Below, in pieces: positions 39,376 to 48,815 of a DNA stretch of 64,000 nucleotides (position 1 is its first letter; every line of letters begins with the position of its first letter). The position numbers and the translations under genes were made by a program. The DNA comes from Sorangium sp051521495 (GTDB lineage: Bacteria > Myxococcota_A > Polyangia > Polyangiales > Polyangiaceae): positions 11,284,001 through 11,348,000 of the forward strand of contig NZ_CP150355.1 of assembly GCF_051521495.1 (NCBI RefSeq). Reading direction: 5' to 3'. The notes under the pieces were generated by a model. It made no database searches and was not told the DNA's origin. It saw nothing but the letters and a program-made list of their open reading frames with translations.

Positions 39376-41565
39376 TCAGCCGTCCGGACCGGTCAACGAC
39401 GATCCAGGGCGCTCGCCCAGGGGTCCGGACGGACCAGCCGCTCGGGGCGGCAGCGGCAGCGCCACCTGGAACCTCGCTCCCATCCCCGGGGCGCTCTCCA
39501 CCTGGATGCTGCCGCCGTGGGCCCTCAGGATCTGGTCCACGATGTACAGGCCGACGCCCAGCCCGCCGTACGAGCTGGTCGGCGCTGCCCGCTCGAAGCG
39601 CCCGAAGATCCTGGCGATGTACTCCTGAGCGATACCGATGCCCTGATCTGCCACCTGGAGCACCGCGGACCGCCCGTCGACCGAGATGCGCACCTGAATC
39701 GGCTTGCCGCGCCCGTACTTGATGGCGTTCATGAGCAGGTTGGTGATCACCTGATCGATGCGCAGGCGGTCCCACCGGCCGACCGCGGTCGCCGGCATGT
39801 CGAGGTCGAGCGTACAGCCGGCCCGCTCCAGCTCGGACTCGAGGCGGCACGCCACCTCGCGCGCGACGTCGCACAGATCCACGTCGTCGAGGCTGAGCTC
39901 GAGGTGGCCGCTGTTGATGCGCGCCACGTCGAGCAGCGTGTCGATGAGCCGCGTGAGCCGGTCGATCTGCCCGCCTGCCTGAGAGAGCTTCGCCAGCACC
40001 TGCTCTGCAGACAGCCCGCCGTCCGCGCGGTGGATGGCGCGGGTGAGGCCCTGGACCTGGAGCACCAGCGCGCTGAGCGGCGTCCTCAGCTCGTGCGAGG
40101 CGACCGCCACGAAATCCTCGCGGATCTGCACGGCTTCCCGCGTCATCCGCAGCAGCCGGGCGTTCTCGAGGCAGAGCGCCGCGCGCTGCGCGACGTCGAG
40201 GGCGACCGCGAAATCAGGCGGCTCGAAGCGGTCGCCCGGCTCGACCCACACCAGGCTGAGCGCGCCGAGCACCTCGCCGCGCGTGACGAGCGGCACGCAC
40301 AGGTAGCTGCTGGCGCCGATCTCCTGGATCATGGCGGGATCGTCGGCGCCGAGCGCCGCGGCGACGTCGCGCGGAGTGCACTCGACGCGCAGGTCGGGGC
40401 GGCCGGTCGTGAGCACCGCGCCGACGCCGTCCGCGGTCAGGACGAGCTCCCGCGGGGCGAAACGGTTCGCGAACCGCGCCGCGTCGCGCGACCGGTGCGC
40501 GGCCGTGAACCTGCGCGCGCCGCCCTCCTCCCGCAGGTCGAGCACGCACCAGGTGCAGATGCGCTCCGCGGCGATGCGCGCGAGCGCCGCCGCGACGCTG
40601 TCCTCGTCGAGCGACGCCGAGAACGCGCTCGATGCCTCCGCGAGGATCTCCGAGCGACGCACCGCGGCCTCGGCCTCCGCGCGGGCCGCCCGCTCGCGGG
40701 TCAGGAGATGCAGGCGCTCCTGCTCGTGGCGCTTGCTGTCGTCGATGTCCGTGAAGCTGCCGAGCCAGGCGACCACCCGCTTCCAGACGTCCCGCTCCGG
40801 GACCGCCTGGCACAGGTGCCACCGGTACACGCCGTGGATCGACCTGAGGCGACACTCGCCCTGGAAGGGCTCGCCCGCCTCGAGGCAGCGCCGCCACTTG
40901 CTGACGAACTGGTTCAGATCGTTCGGGTGCACCGCGGCCTGCCAGCCCCAGCCGCGGAGCGCCTCGAACGCGAGCCCCGTGTACTCCAGCCAGCGCGAGC
41001 TCACGTAATCGATGCCGCCGTCGAGCTTCGCCGTGAAGACGCACTGCGGGATGGCGTCGGCCAGGTTCTGGTACCTCGCCTGCGCGGCGCGCCGGAGGTC
41101 CTCGACCTCGGCGTCGCGCCGCCGCTGCTCGGCGTGGCGCAGGAGCTCCGCCTGCTCCTTGATCTGCTCGCCGCGCCGGTGGAGCTCGACGAACACGGCG
41201 ACCTTCGCCTGGACGACCTCCGGCTCGAGCGGCTTCAGCAGATAGTCGACGCCGCCCACGGCGTACGCCCTGTAGATGGCCGCGAGATCGTCGGTCGCCG
41301 CCGTCAGGAAGATGATCGGCGTGTGGCGCGAGCGCTCCCGCTGCTTCACGAGCGAGGCGACCTCGAAGCCGTCGATGTCGGGCAGCCGCACGTCGAGCAG
41401 GATGACCGCGAAATCCTCGGACAGGATCCTGAGGAGCGCGTCCTTCCCGCTCGCGGCGGTCACGAGGCGGTAGCTCTCGTCAGCCAGGATCGCCCTGAGC
41501 GCTGTCAGGTTCTCCGGCTGATCGTCGACAAGGAGAATGCTGGTCGTCGCGGGCGCGGTGGACAC
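39376..41565 (-). CDS. Hybrid sensor protein: receiver-PAS-GAF-histidine kinase
   Basis: A 729-residue cytoplasmic protein with a GTG start. An N-terminal receiver domain (ILLVDDQPEN, phospho-Asp in VILLDVRLPD, Lys in YLLKPLEPE) is followed by a PAS domain (~165-285, IPQCVFTAKLDG), a GAF domain (~310-470), and a kinase core: VASHELRTPLSAL (His), NLLMNAIKYGRG (N-box), DQGIGI and LGVGLYIV. The first receiver suggests it takes phosphate from a partner kinase and then signals onward. It starts 16 bases after the HAMP-repeat kinase stop in the same operon. No transmembrane segment. Confidence 0.94.
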   Translation of the reverse strand: MSTAPATTSILLVDDQPENLTALRAILADESYRLVTAASGKDALLRILSEDFAVILLDVRLPDIDGFEVASLVKQRERSRHTPIIFLTAATDDLAAIYRAYAVGGVDYLLKPLEPEVVQAKVAVFVELHRRGEQIKEQAELLRHAEQRRRDAEVEDLRRAAQARYQNLADAIPQCVFTAKLDGGIDYVSSRWLEYTGLAFEALRGWGWQAAVHPNDLNQFVSKWRRCLEAGEPFQGECRLRSIHGVYRWHLCQAVPERDVWKRVVAWLGSFTDIDDSKRHEQERLHLLTRERAARAEAEAAVRRSEILAEASSAFSASLDEDSVAAALARIAAERICTWCVLDLREEGGARRFTAAHRSRDAARFANRFAPRELVLTADGVGAVLTTGRPDLRVECTPRDVAAALGADDPAMIQEIGASSYLCVPLVTRGEVLGALSLVWVEPGDRFEPPDFAVALDVAQRAALCLENARLLRMTREAVQIREDFVAVASHELRTPLSALVLQVQGLTRAIHRADGGLSAEQVLAKLSQAGGQIDRLTRLIDTLLDVARINSGHLELSLDDVDLCDVAREVACRLESELERAGCTLDLDMPATAVGRWDRLRIDQVITNLLMNAIKYGRGKPIQVRISVDGRSAVLQVADQGIGIAQEYIARIFGRFERAAPTSSYGGLGVGLYIVDQILRAHGGSIQVESAPGMGARFQVALPLPPRAAGPSGPLGERPGSSLTGPDG

Positions 41566-41581
41566 GGTACGGCTCCGCGCC

Positions 41582-44500
41582 TCACTCCGGCCGCACCCAG
41601 TGCAGGATGACCGACATCAGCCGCCCTTCGTCCACCGGCTTGGCCACGAAATCGTTCAGGCCGGCGTCCAGGCACTTCTGCCGATCTTCCGGCATCGCCT
41701 TGGCCGTCACCGCGATGATCGGCAGCTCGTTGAAGCGAGGATCGCTCCGGATCTCCCGCGTCGCCTCGTAACCGTCGAGCTCGGGCATCATGATGTCCAT
41801 GAGGACGATATCGACGGGCGACTCGGCCTCCCGCAAGATATCGATGCCGTGCCTCGCGTTCTCGGCCAGGAGCACCTGCGCGCCGCGCCGCTCGAGCAGG
41901 CTCGTGATGGCGAAGACGTTGCGCGCGTCGTCGTCGATGACGAGCACGTTGCGCCCCGCGAGCGCGACCGCCGAGGCGCCGTTCGTGAGGAGCGGCGCGA
42001 CCGGCTCGGGCAGCTCGGCGCGCAGCGGCCTCGCTGCCTTCTGCTCCGTCCGCTCCGCCGGCAGGTACAGCGTGAACTTGCTGCCGAGCCCGGGCGTGCT
42101 GTTCAGCGAGATCTCGCCACCGAGCAGGCTGGCCAGCTCCCGGCTGATCGTCAGGCCGAGGCCCGTGCCGCCGTAGGTGCGGCTTGTCGACGCGTCGGCC
42201 TGCTGGAACGCGTCGAAGATGAGCGTCTGCTTCTCCGCCGGGATGCCGATGCCCGTGTCGGTGACGGCGAACGCCAGGACGGTCTTCGCCTTGATGAGCG
42301 TCTCCCGCTTGAACTGGAGCCCCCGACTGGCCACCTCGATCTCGAGCGAGATCCTCCCGGAGGACGTGAACTTGAACGCGTTGGACAGGAGGTTCTTCAA
42401 GATTTGCTGGAGCCGCTGCAGATCCGTCATGATCGTCGCGGGGACGCCGGTCGCGACGCGGACCCAGAACTCGAGCTCCTTCTGCTCGGCGATCTGCCGG
42501 AAGCTCCGCTCGACGTACTCCGCGAGCTCGGAGAGCGCCACCCGCTGGGTCTTCACGTCGATCTTGCCGGCCTCGATCTTCGAGAGATCGAGGATCTCGT
42601 TGATGAGCTGCAGCAGGTCCTGCCCCGCCGCGGCGATCGTCTTCGCGTATTCGACCTGCTTGGGCGTGAGCGTGTGCTCCTCGTTGTCCGCGAGGATCCT
42701 GGCGAGGATGAGCAGGCTGTTCAGCGGCGTGCGCAGCTCGTGCGACATGTTCGCGAGGAACTCGGACTTGTACTTCGAGGTCCGCGACAGCTCCCTCGCC
42801 TTCTCCTCCAGAGAGGCGCTGGCGCGCGCGATCTCGCGGTTCTTGATCTCGAGCTCGGACGCCTTCTCCTCGAGCTCCTGCGACCGCGAGCCGAGCTCGG
42901 TGTTGGACCTCTGGAGCTCCTGGAGCAGCTCCTCCGTCCTCATGCTGGCGCCGATCATGTTGAACACGACGCCGATCGACTGCGTGAGCTGCTCGAGGAA
43001 CGTGAGGTGGATGGGCGTGAAGTTCTGGAAGCTCGCCAGCTCGATGACCGCCTTGAGGCCGCCCTCGAAGAGCACCGGCAGGACGCAGATGTTGCGCGGC
43101 GGCGCGTCGCCGAGGCCCGAGCTCACCCGGATGTAGTCGTCCGGGAGATCCGTGACGACGATGCTCTTCTTCTCCAGGCCGCACTGCCCGACGAGCCCCT
43201 CGCCGAGCGCGAACCGGTTGGAGATGCCCTTGCGCTTCTGGAACGCGTAGCTCGACGTGAGCTTCAGCGAGGGGTGCTTCTCCTCGGACTCGAGCACATA
43301 GAAGGCACCGTGCTGCGCCGAGACGAGCGGCGTCACCTCGGACATGATGAGGCGGGAGAGCGCCTCGATCGTCCGCTGCCCGGCCATCATCCCAGAGAAG
43401 CGCGCCAGGTTCGTCTTCAGCCAGTCCTGCTCCTGGTTGGCGCGCGTCGTGTCCCGCAGGTTCGAGATCATCTGGTTGATGTTGTCCTTCAGCTGAAGGA
43501 CCTCGCCCTGCGCCTCGACCGAGATGGCCCGCGTGAGATCGCCCTTCGTCACGGCGGTCGCGACCTCGGCGATGGCGCGCACCTGCGTGGTGAGGTTGCC
43601 GGCGAGCTGGTTCACGTTGTCGGTGAGGTCCCTCCACGTGCCGGCCGCGCCGGGCACCTTGGCCTGGCCGCCCAGCTTGCCCTCGATACCGACCTCGCGC
43701 GCGACCGTGGTCACCTGCTCGGCGAACACGCGGAGCGTATAGGTCATGTCGTTGATGGTGTCCGCCAGCGACGCGATCTCGCCCTTGGCCTCCAGGGCGA
43801 GCTTCTGGCGGAGATCGCCGTTCGCGACCGCGGTCACGACCTTGGCGATGCCGCGCACCTGCGAGGTGAGGTTCGAGGCCATGACGTTGACGTTCTCCGT
43901 CAGGTCCTTCCACGTGCCGGAGACCCCGGGCACCTGGGCCTGGCCGCCGAGCTTGCCCTCGGTGCCTACCTCGCGCGCCACGCGCGTCACCTCCGCGGCG
44001 AACGCGCGCAGCTGATCGACCATCTTGTTGATGGTGTCCTTCAGCTCGAGGATCTCCCCCTTCGCCTCGACCGTGATCTTCTGCGACAGGTCGCCGCTCG
44101 CGACCGCCTTCGTGACGAGGGCGATGTTGCGCACCTGGTTCGTCAGGTTGCCCGCGAGCTGGTTCACGTTGTCGGTGAGGTCCTTCCACGTGCCGGCGAC
44201 GCCCGGCACCTGCGCCTGGCCGCCGAGCTTGCCGTCCGTGCCTACCTCGCGCGCCACGCGCGTCACCTCCGCGGCGAACGCGCGCAGCTGATCGACCATC
44301 TTGTTGATGGTGTCCTTCAGCTCGAGGATCTCGCCCTTCGCCTCGACCGCGATCTTCTGCGACAGGTCGCCGCTCGCGACCGCCTTCGTGACGAGGGCGA
44401 TGTTGCGCACCTGGTTCGTCAGGTTGCCCGCGAGGACATTCACGTTGTCGGTGAGGTCCTTCCACGTCCCGCTGACGCCGCGCACCTCCGCCTGCGCGCC

Positions 44501-45916
44501 CAGCTTGCCCTCCGTGCCTACCTCGCGCGCCACGCGCGTCACCTCCGACGCGAACGCGCGCAGCTGCTCCACCATCTTGTTGATGGTGTCCTTCAGCTCG
44601 AGGATCTCACCCTTCGCCTCGGCGGTGATCTTCTGAGAGAGATCGCCCTTCGCGACGGCCGTCGTGACGAGGGCGATGTTGCGCACCTGGTTCGTCAGGT
44701 TGCCCGCGAGCTGGTTCACGTTGTCGGTGAGGTCCTTCCACGTGCCAGCGACGCCCGGCACCAGCGCCTGGCCGCCGAGCTTCCCGTCCGTGCCTACCTC
44801 ACGCGCCACGCGCGTCACCTCCGCGGCGAACGTCCGGAGCTGCTCCACCATCTTGTTGATGGTGTTCTTCAGCTCGAGGATCTCACCCTTCGCCTCGACC
44901 GTGATCTGCTTCGACAGGTCGCCGTTCGCCACCGCCGTCGTCACGACCGCGATGTTGCGCACCTGGTTCGTCAGGTTGCCCGCGAGGACATTCACGTTGT
45001 CCGTGAGGTCCTTCCACGTCCCGCTGACGCCGCGCACCTCCGCCTGCGCGCCCAGCTTGCCCTCCGTGCCTACCTCGCGCGCCACGCGCGTCACCTCCGA
45101 CGCGAACGCGCGCAGCTGCTCCACCATCTTGTTGATGGTGTTCTTCAGCTCGAGGATCTCACCCTTCGCCTCGACCGTGATCTGCTTCGACAGGTCGCCG
45201 TTCGCCACCGCCGTCGTCACGACCGCGATGTTGCGCACCTGGTTCGTCAGGTTGCCCGCGAGGACATTCACGTTGTCCGTGAGGTCCTTCCACGTCCCGC
45301 TGACGCCGCGCACCTCCGCCTGCGCGCCCAGCTTGCCCTCCGTGCCTACCTCGCGCGCCACGCGCGTCACCTCCGACGCGAACGCGCGCAGCTGCTCCAC
45401 CATCTTGTTGATGGTGTTCTTCAGCTCGAGGATCTCGCCCTTCGCCTCGACCGTGATCTGCTTCGACAGGTCGCCGTTCGCCACCGCCGTCGTCACGACC
45501 GCGATGTTGCGCACCTGGTTCGTCAGGTTGCCCGCGAGGACATTCACGTTGTCCGTGAGGTCCTTCCACGTCCCGCTGACGCCCTGCACCTCGGCCTGCG
45601 CGCCCAGCTTGCCCTCGGTGCCTACCTCGCGCGCCACGCGCGTGATCTCCGAGCCGACGGTCTGCAGCTGCTGGACGACGTCGTTCACCTCGTCGGCGAT
45701 CTGCCCGATCGTGCCCGGAACCTCGCCGATGCCGACGCGCGCGGAGAAGTTGCCGGCCTTCACCGCCTTGAGCACCTCGAGGACCGCCTGGAGCTGCATC
45801 TCCCGGACATCCAGGTGGCTCCCGTTGGCCCCGCGCTTGCGGGGCGGCGGCTTCTTCTTGCTGATACCGCTCCCGCGCTTGTCCTTCGAGGTCGCCGCGA
45901 TGTTGTTCGATTGCAT
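41582..45916 (-). CDS. Hybrid histidine kinase with eight tandem HAMP-type units (Nik1-like)
   Basis: A 1444-residue cytosolic hybrid kinase. After a basic N-terminus there is one partial and then eight 92-residue HAMP-like units (residues ~92-827) with the repeated cores GTWKDLTDNVNVLAGNLTNQ and EAKGEILELK(N/D)TINKM. Then come a GAF domain (~870-1010), a coiled-coil of ~60 residues, the kinase core (ANMSHELRTPLNSL, NLLSNAFKF, DTGIGIP, GTGLGL) and a C-terminal receiver (VLVIDDDARN, phospho-Asp in VLMDIMMPELDG, Lys in FVAKPVDEG). Poly-HAMP arrays of this sort occur in fungal group III kinases (Nik1/Os-1) and in some bacteria. No membrane helix. Confidence 0.95.
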   Translation of the reverse strand: MQSNNIAATSKDKRGSGISKKKPPPRKRGANGSHLDVREMQLQAVLEVLKAVKAGNFSARVGIGEVPGTIGQIADEVNDVVQQLQTVGSEITRVAREVGTEGKLGAQAEVQGVSGTWKDLTDNVNVLAGNLTNQVRNIAVVTTAVANGDLSKQITVEAKGEILELKNTINKMVEQLRAFASEVTRVAREVGTEGKLGAQAEVRGVSGTWKDLTDNVNVLAGNLTNQVRNIAVVTTAVANGDLSKQITVEAKGEILELKNTINKMVEQLRAFASEVTRVAREVGTEGKLGAQAEVRGVSGTWKDLTDNVNVLAGNLTNQVRNIAVVTTAVANGDLSKQITVEAKGEILELKNTINKMVEQLRTFAAEVTRVAREVGTDGKLGGQALVPGVAGTWKDLTDNVNQLAGNLTNQVRNIALVTTAVAKGDLSQKITAEAKGEILELKDTINKMVEQLRAFASEVTRVAREVGTEGKLGAQAEVRGVSGTWKDLTDNVNVLAGNLTNQVRNIALVTKAVASGDLSQKIAVEAKGEILELKDTINKMVDQLRAFAAEVTRVAREVGTDGKLGGQAQVPGVAGTWKDLTDNVNQLAGNLTNQVRNIALVTKAVASGDLSQKITVEAKGEILELKDTINKMVDQLRAFAAEVTRVAREVGTEGKLGGQAQVPGVSGTWKDLTENVNVMASNLTSQVRGIAKVVTAVANGDLRQKLALEAKGEIASLADTINDMTYTLRVFAEQVTTVAREVGIEGKLGGQAKVPGAAGTWRDLTDNVNQLAGNLTTQVRAIAEVATAVTKGDLTRAISVEAQGEVLQLKDNINQMISNLRDTTRANQEQDWLKTNLARFSGMMAGQRTIEALSRLIMSEVTPLVSAQHGAFYVLESEEKHPSLKLTSSYAFQKRKGISNRFALGEGLVGQCGLEKKSIVVTDLPDDYIRVSSGLGDAPPRNICVLPVLFEGGLKAVIELASFQNFTPIHLTFLEQLTQSIGVVFNMIGASMRTEELLQELQRSNTELGSRSQELEEKASELEIKNREIARASASLEEKARELSRTSKYKSEFLANMSHELRTPLNSLLILARILADNEEHTLTPKQVEYAKTIAAAGQDLLQLINEILDLSKIEAGKIDVKTQRVALSELAEYVERSFRQIAEQKELEFWVRVATGVPATIMTDLQRLQQILKNLLSNAFKFTSSGRISLEIEVASRGLQFKRETLIKAKTVLAFAVTDTGIGIPAEKQTLIFDAFQQADASTSRTYGGTGLGLTISRELASLLGGEISLNSTPGLGSKFTLYLPAERTEQKAARPLRAELPEPVAPLLTNGASAVALAGRNVLVIDDDARNVFAITSLLERRGAQVLLAENARHGIDILREAESPVDIVLMDIMMPELDGYEATREIRSDPRFNELPIIAVTAKAMPEDRQKCLDAGLNDFVAKPVDEGRLMSVILHWVRPE
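43436..45643 (-). repeat. Tandem 276-base repeats coding HAMP-like units
   Basis: Eight units of 92 codons. The ones nearest the N-terminus (about 44.8-45.6 kb) are nearly identical at DNA level; the others differ in a few regular codons. This points to recent duplication or gene conversion within the gene. Unit counts could differ between strains. Confidence 0.93.
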
Positions 45917-46030
45917 GAATACCTTCCTGACGACGATAGCGCGCCTAGGTAGCTTGAACCCGCTTCAGGTGTTCAGGCCTCGTCGATGCCGGGGGAGCTC
46001 GACGTCACGAGACCGTGGAGTACCACCGTT

Positions 46031-46471
46031 TCACGCCTTGCCGCGGCGCAAGACCTCTGCGACTTGCCGCTGGAGACGAGCATGCTCGATTTCGCGCGCG
46101 CGCCGCTCGAGCGCGCGCCGCATGCGAGAGCTTAGCTCATCGGATCGGAAAGGTTTCGAGAGGTAGTCGGAGGCGCCGACGCGGAGGGCGCGCATTCCCG
46201 TCTCGACAGAGCCGAACGCGGTGATCGCGATGATCGCCAGCGACGGGTCCTGCTCCTTCGCCCGCGCGATCAGCTCGATGCCATCCATCCCCGGCATGCG
46301 GATGTCGGTGATCAGCAGGTCGAATCCCCCCGACGGGAGCAGACCGAGTCCCGACATCGCATCGGCGACGTGCGTCGCTTGGTAGCCGTGGTCCGTAGCG
46401 ATGTCAACGACGAACCGGCCGAGATCATCGTCGTCTTCCACCACCAACACGCTCGGTGAGCTCAAACTCAT
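46031..46471 (-). CDS. Single-domain response regulator
   Basis: A 146-residue receiver protein: VLVVEDDDDLGRF (acidic pocket), phospho-Asp in LLITDIRMPGMDG, Thr in IIAITAFGS and Lys in YLSKPFRS. A C-terminal helix of ~25 residues (ALERRAREIEHARLQRQVAEVL) follows, with no DNA-binding domain. It starts 14 bases after the histidine kinase stop, so it is the likely partner of that kinase. It may pass phosphate on to the next hybrid kinases. Confidence 0.93.
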   Translation of the reverse strand: MSLSSPSVLVVEDDDDLGRFVVDIATDHGYQATHVADAMSGLGLLPSGGFDLLITDIRMPGMDGIELIARAKEQDPSLAIIAITAFGSVETGMRALRVGASDYLSKPFRSDELSSRMRRALERRAREIEHARLQRQVAEVLRRGKA

Positions 46472-46485
46472 CGTTTCTGTCCTTC

Positions 46486-48000
46486 CTATGTGCTCGCCGC
46501 TGAGCCCGCTCCCACGCTCACCGGCACATCGGAGACGACCGCCGGCAGGGTGACGCGGAAGCACGCCCCGCCTGTCGACGAGGAGGCGACCTCCACTGAA
46601 CCGCCGGCTTCCTGGACGATCCCGCGGACGATCGCGAGGCCGAGACCGCTCCCGCCGCCGGTGGCCTTCGTCGTGAAGAACGGCTCGAAGATCTGGCGCC
46701 GATCCTCGGCAGGGATCCCGGGCCCCGCATCCTCGACCTCGAAGCCTACGGCGCGAGAGCTCGCCGGACCATCGCAGTCGGGCAGGATGCGCACCAGGAG
46801 CTCGCCGCCGGTGCACTGAGCCTCGACAGCGTTCAAGCACAGATTGAACACGACCTGGAACAGACGATCGGAGTCGAGGGCGACGCGCGCCCACGCGCCG
46901 CCCTCGCGCAGGCACACGACGCTCGCCTGAATACTGCGCTTCCTGCACTCCGGTCCCAGGAAGGCGACCACATCGTCGATGACGCGCCTGAGATCGCTGT
47001 CCTCCTGCTGCGGTCTCGGCGGCCGAGCGAGGGAGACGAGGCGAGAGACGACGCGCGTGATCCGCTCGGACTGCCGCGCGATGGTCTCCAGCTCGGCGCG
47101 GAGGTGCTCCGGGCAGCCGGGCAGGTCGGCCGCGCGGCGCGCGCGGCCCTGGATCACATTCAACGGCGATCCGATCTCATGGCCGAGCGCGGTCGCCACC
47201 TGCCCCGCGGCGGCGAGCGCCTGCGCCTGCTGCAGCTTGCGCTCCCCGTTCACCCGCGCCGCCTCCTCCCGCACGGCGCGCTCCCGCGCCTCGCGCAGAG
47301 AGCGGGTCATCGTGTTGAAGGCGCTCGCCAGGCGAGAGAGCTCCTCCGCGCCGCGCTCGGGCACGGCCGCGTCCAGGTCGCCGCTCGCGACGCGCTCGGC
47401 CCCGGCGAGGATGGCCCGCGCGGGGAGCGCGACCGTGAATCGCCCGACGACCCCGGCGACGACCGCGCTGATCAGCAGCAGCACGACGCCGGTCATCGCG
47501 AGACCGTGATTCAGCGCCGTCTCCAGCACCTCGACGTAATGACGATCTCGCACCAGGACGGCAACCAGGGGCCGATTGGCGCTGCTCGCCTGGATGGAGA
47601 CCGTGCGGAGCAGCACCGGCTGCCCGGCCAGGCTGGCGGCCTCCTCGATGTCGCCTCCTTCATGGAACGCCCGGCGGGCGAGCTGCTCGAGGCGCTCCGC
47701 CTCGCGCTCGACCCCCTTCGTGATGAAGATCGCGTCGCCTTCCCTGGTGAACGCGGCGATGCCAAGGATGCGCTCGGCGCTCGCGAAGTGCTCCGCCCGC
47801 CGCCGCACGAGCGCGACGTCCTTGCGCTGCATCGCGCTCTCGACGAACGCCTGAAGCAGGGTGGCGTAGTTGCTGAGCTCCGCCGTGGCCTCCTCCCGCA
47901 GAACCTGCTTGCGGTGCGCCGACGCGAAGATGCCATACAGCAGGATCGCCATCGCGATAGGGAGGACAAGCGACAACCAAAACTGGTGCGCGAGCCTCAT
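46486..48000 (-). CDS. Membrane sensor histidine kinase, start of the signalling operon
   Basis: A 504-residue kinase with a transmembrane helix at residues ~8-28, a periplasmic sensor domain of about 130 residues, a second helix (~160-185, GVVLLLISAVVAGVVGRF) and a HAMP linker (RVASGDLDAAVPERGAEEL). The DHp His is in ALGHEIGSPLNVIQ; the ATPase has NLCLNAVEA, DAGPGIP and GSGLGLA. Stimulus unknown. It starts the run of four minus-strand genes: this kinase, a receiver protein, the poly-HAMP hybrid and a receiver-PAS-GAF kinase. The start is the ATG before MRLAHQFWLSL; two further starts upstream are possible. Confidence 0.93.
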   Translation of the reverse strand: MRLAHQFWLSLVLPIAMAILLYGIFASAHRKQVLREEATAELSNYATLLQAFVESAMQRKDVALVRRRAEHFASAERILGIAAFTREGDAIFITKGVEREAERLEQLARRAFHEGGDIEEAASLAGQPVLLRTVSIQASSANRPLVAVLVRDRHYVEVLETALNHGLAMTGVVLLLISAVVAGVVGRFTVALPARAILAGAERVASGDLDAAVPERGAEELSRLASAFNTMTRSLREARERAVREEAARVNGERKLQQAQALAAAGQVATALGHEIGSPLNVIQGRARRAADLPGCPEHLRAELETIARQSERITRVVSRLVSLARPPRPQQEDSDLRRVIDDVVAFLGPECRKRSIQASVVCLREGGAWARVALDSDRLFQVVFNLCLNAVEAQCTGGELLVRILPDCDGPASSRAVGFEVEDAGPGIPAEDRRQIFEPFFTTKATGGGSGLGLAIVRGIVQEAGGSVEVASSSTGGACFRVTLPAVVSDVPVSVGAGSAAST

Positions 48001-48268
48001 TCCCCCCGGTCGGCGTTGGTGCTGCAGTACCATACGCGATCCACCGCGACCCCCAGGGGACGCCCTTGCATTGACGCCTCGCGTCACCAGCCACGGATCA
48101 TGCGAAGCCTTCGAATTACATCACCAATCTACCTGACCGGCAAGCGCTTACGCGAAATCGAAGGTGGCGCTCATCTCGCTACCTCGCCACACGAGCGCTC
48201 GGCGTCAGGCATTACCTGAGAGCCGCTCAGGAACGAGCGGACTCCTTCGTGACATCCATCACGCGATC

Positions 48269-48673
48269 CTACGCGGATGACGCCCGCGCGCGCTTCGCCG
48301 CCGGCGCTTGCCGCGCCACGCGCGCGGCGCGCTTCGCCCCGCCGCCGCGCGCCGCGCTCACCGTGAGCCGCTCTCCCCACCGCGAGATCGCCTGCGCCAC
48401 CTCGCCGAATCCCCGCCCGGCGTCGGTCAGCTCGTACTCCACGCGCACGGGGGGCCCCGGCAGGACACGCCGCACCACGAGGCCGAGCGCCTCGAGCTCC
48501 TTCAGACGGCTCGAGAGCATCCGATCGCTGATCGCGTCGAGCCGCGCGCCGATCTCGCCGAAGCGCAGCGCGCCCTCCTCGAGCGTCGCAATGATGAGCC
48601 CGTTCCAGGGCCTCGCGAGCACGTCCATCGCGGTCTGAAACTTCTCGCAGAGGTGTCGGCACGCGTGCTTCAT
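48269..48673 (-). CDS. HxlR-family transcriptional regulator
   Basis: A 134-residue winged-helix protein. The HxlR signature is clear: FQTAMDVLARPWNGLIIATL, FGEIGARLDAISDRMLSSRL and a wing with PVRVEYELTDAG. A Cys near the N-terminus (CRHLCEKF) could sense thiol or aldehyde stress, as in several HxlR members. Its C-terminus is a basic Ala/Lys/Arg tail. It is divergent from the OYE gene, with two CTTCC-N5-GGAAG dyads between them; it probably represses both genes until an electrophile appears. The start at MKHACRHLCEKF fits the family. Confidence 0.93.
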   Translation of the reverse strand: MKHACRHLCEKFQTAMDVLARPWNGLIIATLEEGALRFGEIGARLDAISDRMLSSRLKELEALGLVVRRVLPGPPVRVEYELTDAGRGFGEVAQAISRWGERLTVSAARGGGAKRAARVARQAPAAKRARASSA

Positions 48674-48705
48674 GTCTCGTCCCACACACCAGCATGACTT
48701 ATCCA

Positions 48706-48720
48706 CTTCCAAAAAGGAAG
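48706..48720. promoter_or_regulatory. HxlR operator, copy 1
   Basis: CTTCC-AAAAA-GGAAG, a perfect 15-bp dyad with an identical-arm copy 66 bases away. It lies 33 bases from the HxlR start, where it would block that promoter. Confidence 0.75.
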
Positions 48721-48724
48721 CACC

Positions 48725-48753
48725 TTGACATCGGATAGGAGACATTCATGATG
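48725..48753 (+). promoter_or_regulatory. Candidate promoter for the OYE gene
   Basis: A perfect TTGACA (-35) at 48725-48730 lies between the two dyads; the best -10 at 16-17 bases (CATGAT/ATGATG) is poor. The downstream dyad falls just after the start point, a normal place for repression. Confidence 0.45.
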
Positions 48754-48771
48754 CTCCCCGAACGGATGTTA

Positions 48772-48786
48772 CTTCCCTTTTGGAAG
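48772..48786. promoter_or_regulatory. HxlR operator, copy 2
   Basis: CTTCC-CTTTT-GGAAG, same arms as copy 1 with a different 5-base centre. It lies 30 bases before the OYE start, overlapping the likely leader of the transcript. Confidence 0.75.
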
Positions 48787-48815
48787 CTACATCTTATTTG
48801 CAAGGAGCATCGATC

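Noticed and set aside
43436..45643. Regular repeats that could suggest a CRISPR array
   Set aside because: Units are 276 bases, in frame and encode HAMP modules; there are no short repeats with unique spacers.
41537..45952. 1471-codon open frame on the plus strand, antisense to the poly-HAMP kinase
   Set aside because: It mirrors the repeat structure of the kinase gene and is rich in Leu/Arg/Asp with no domain. High GC and the repeated codons explain the lack of stops.
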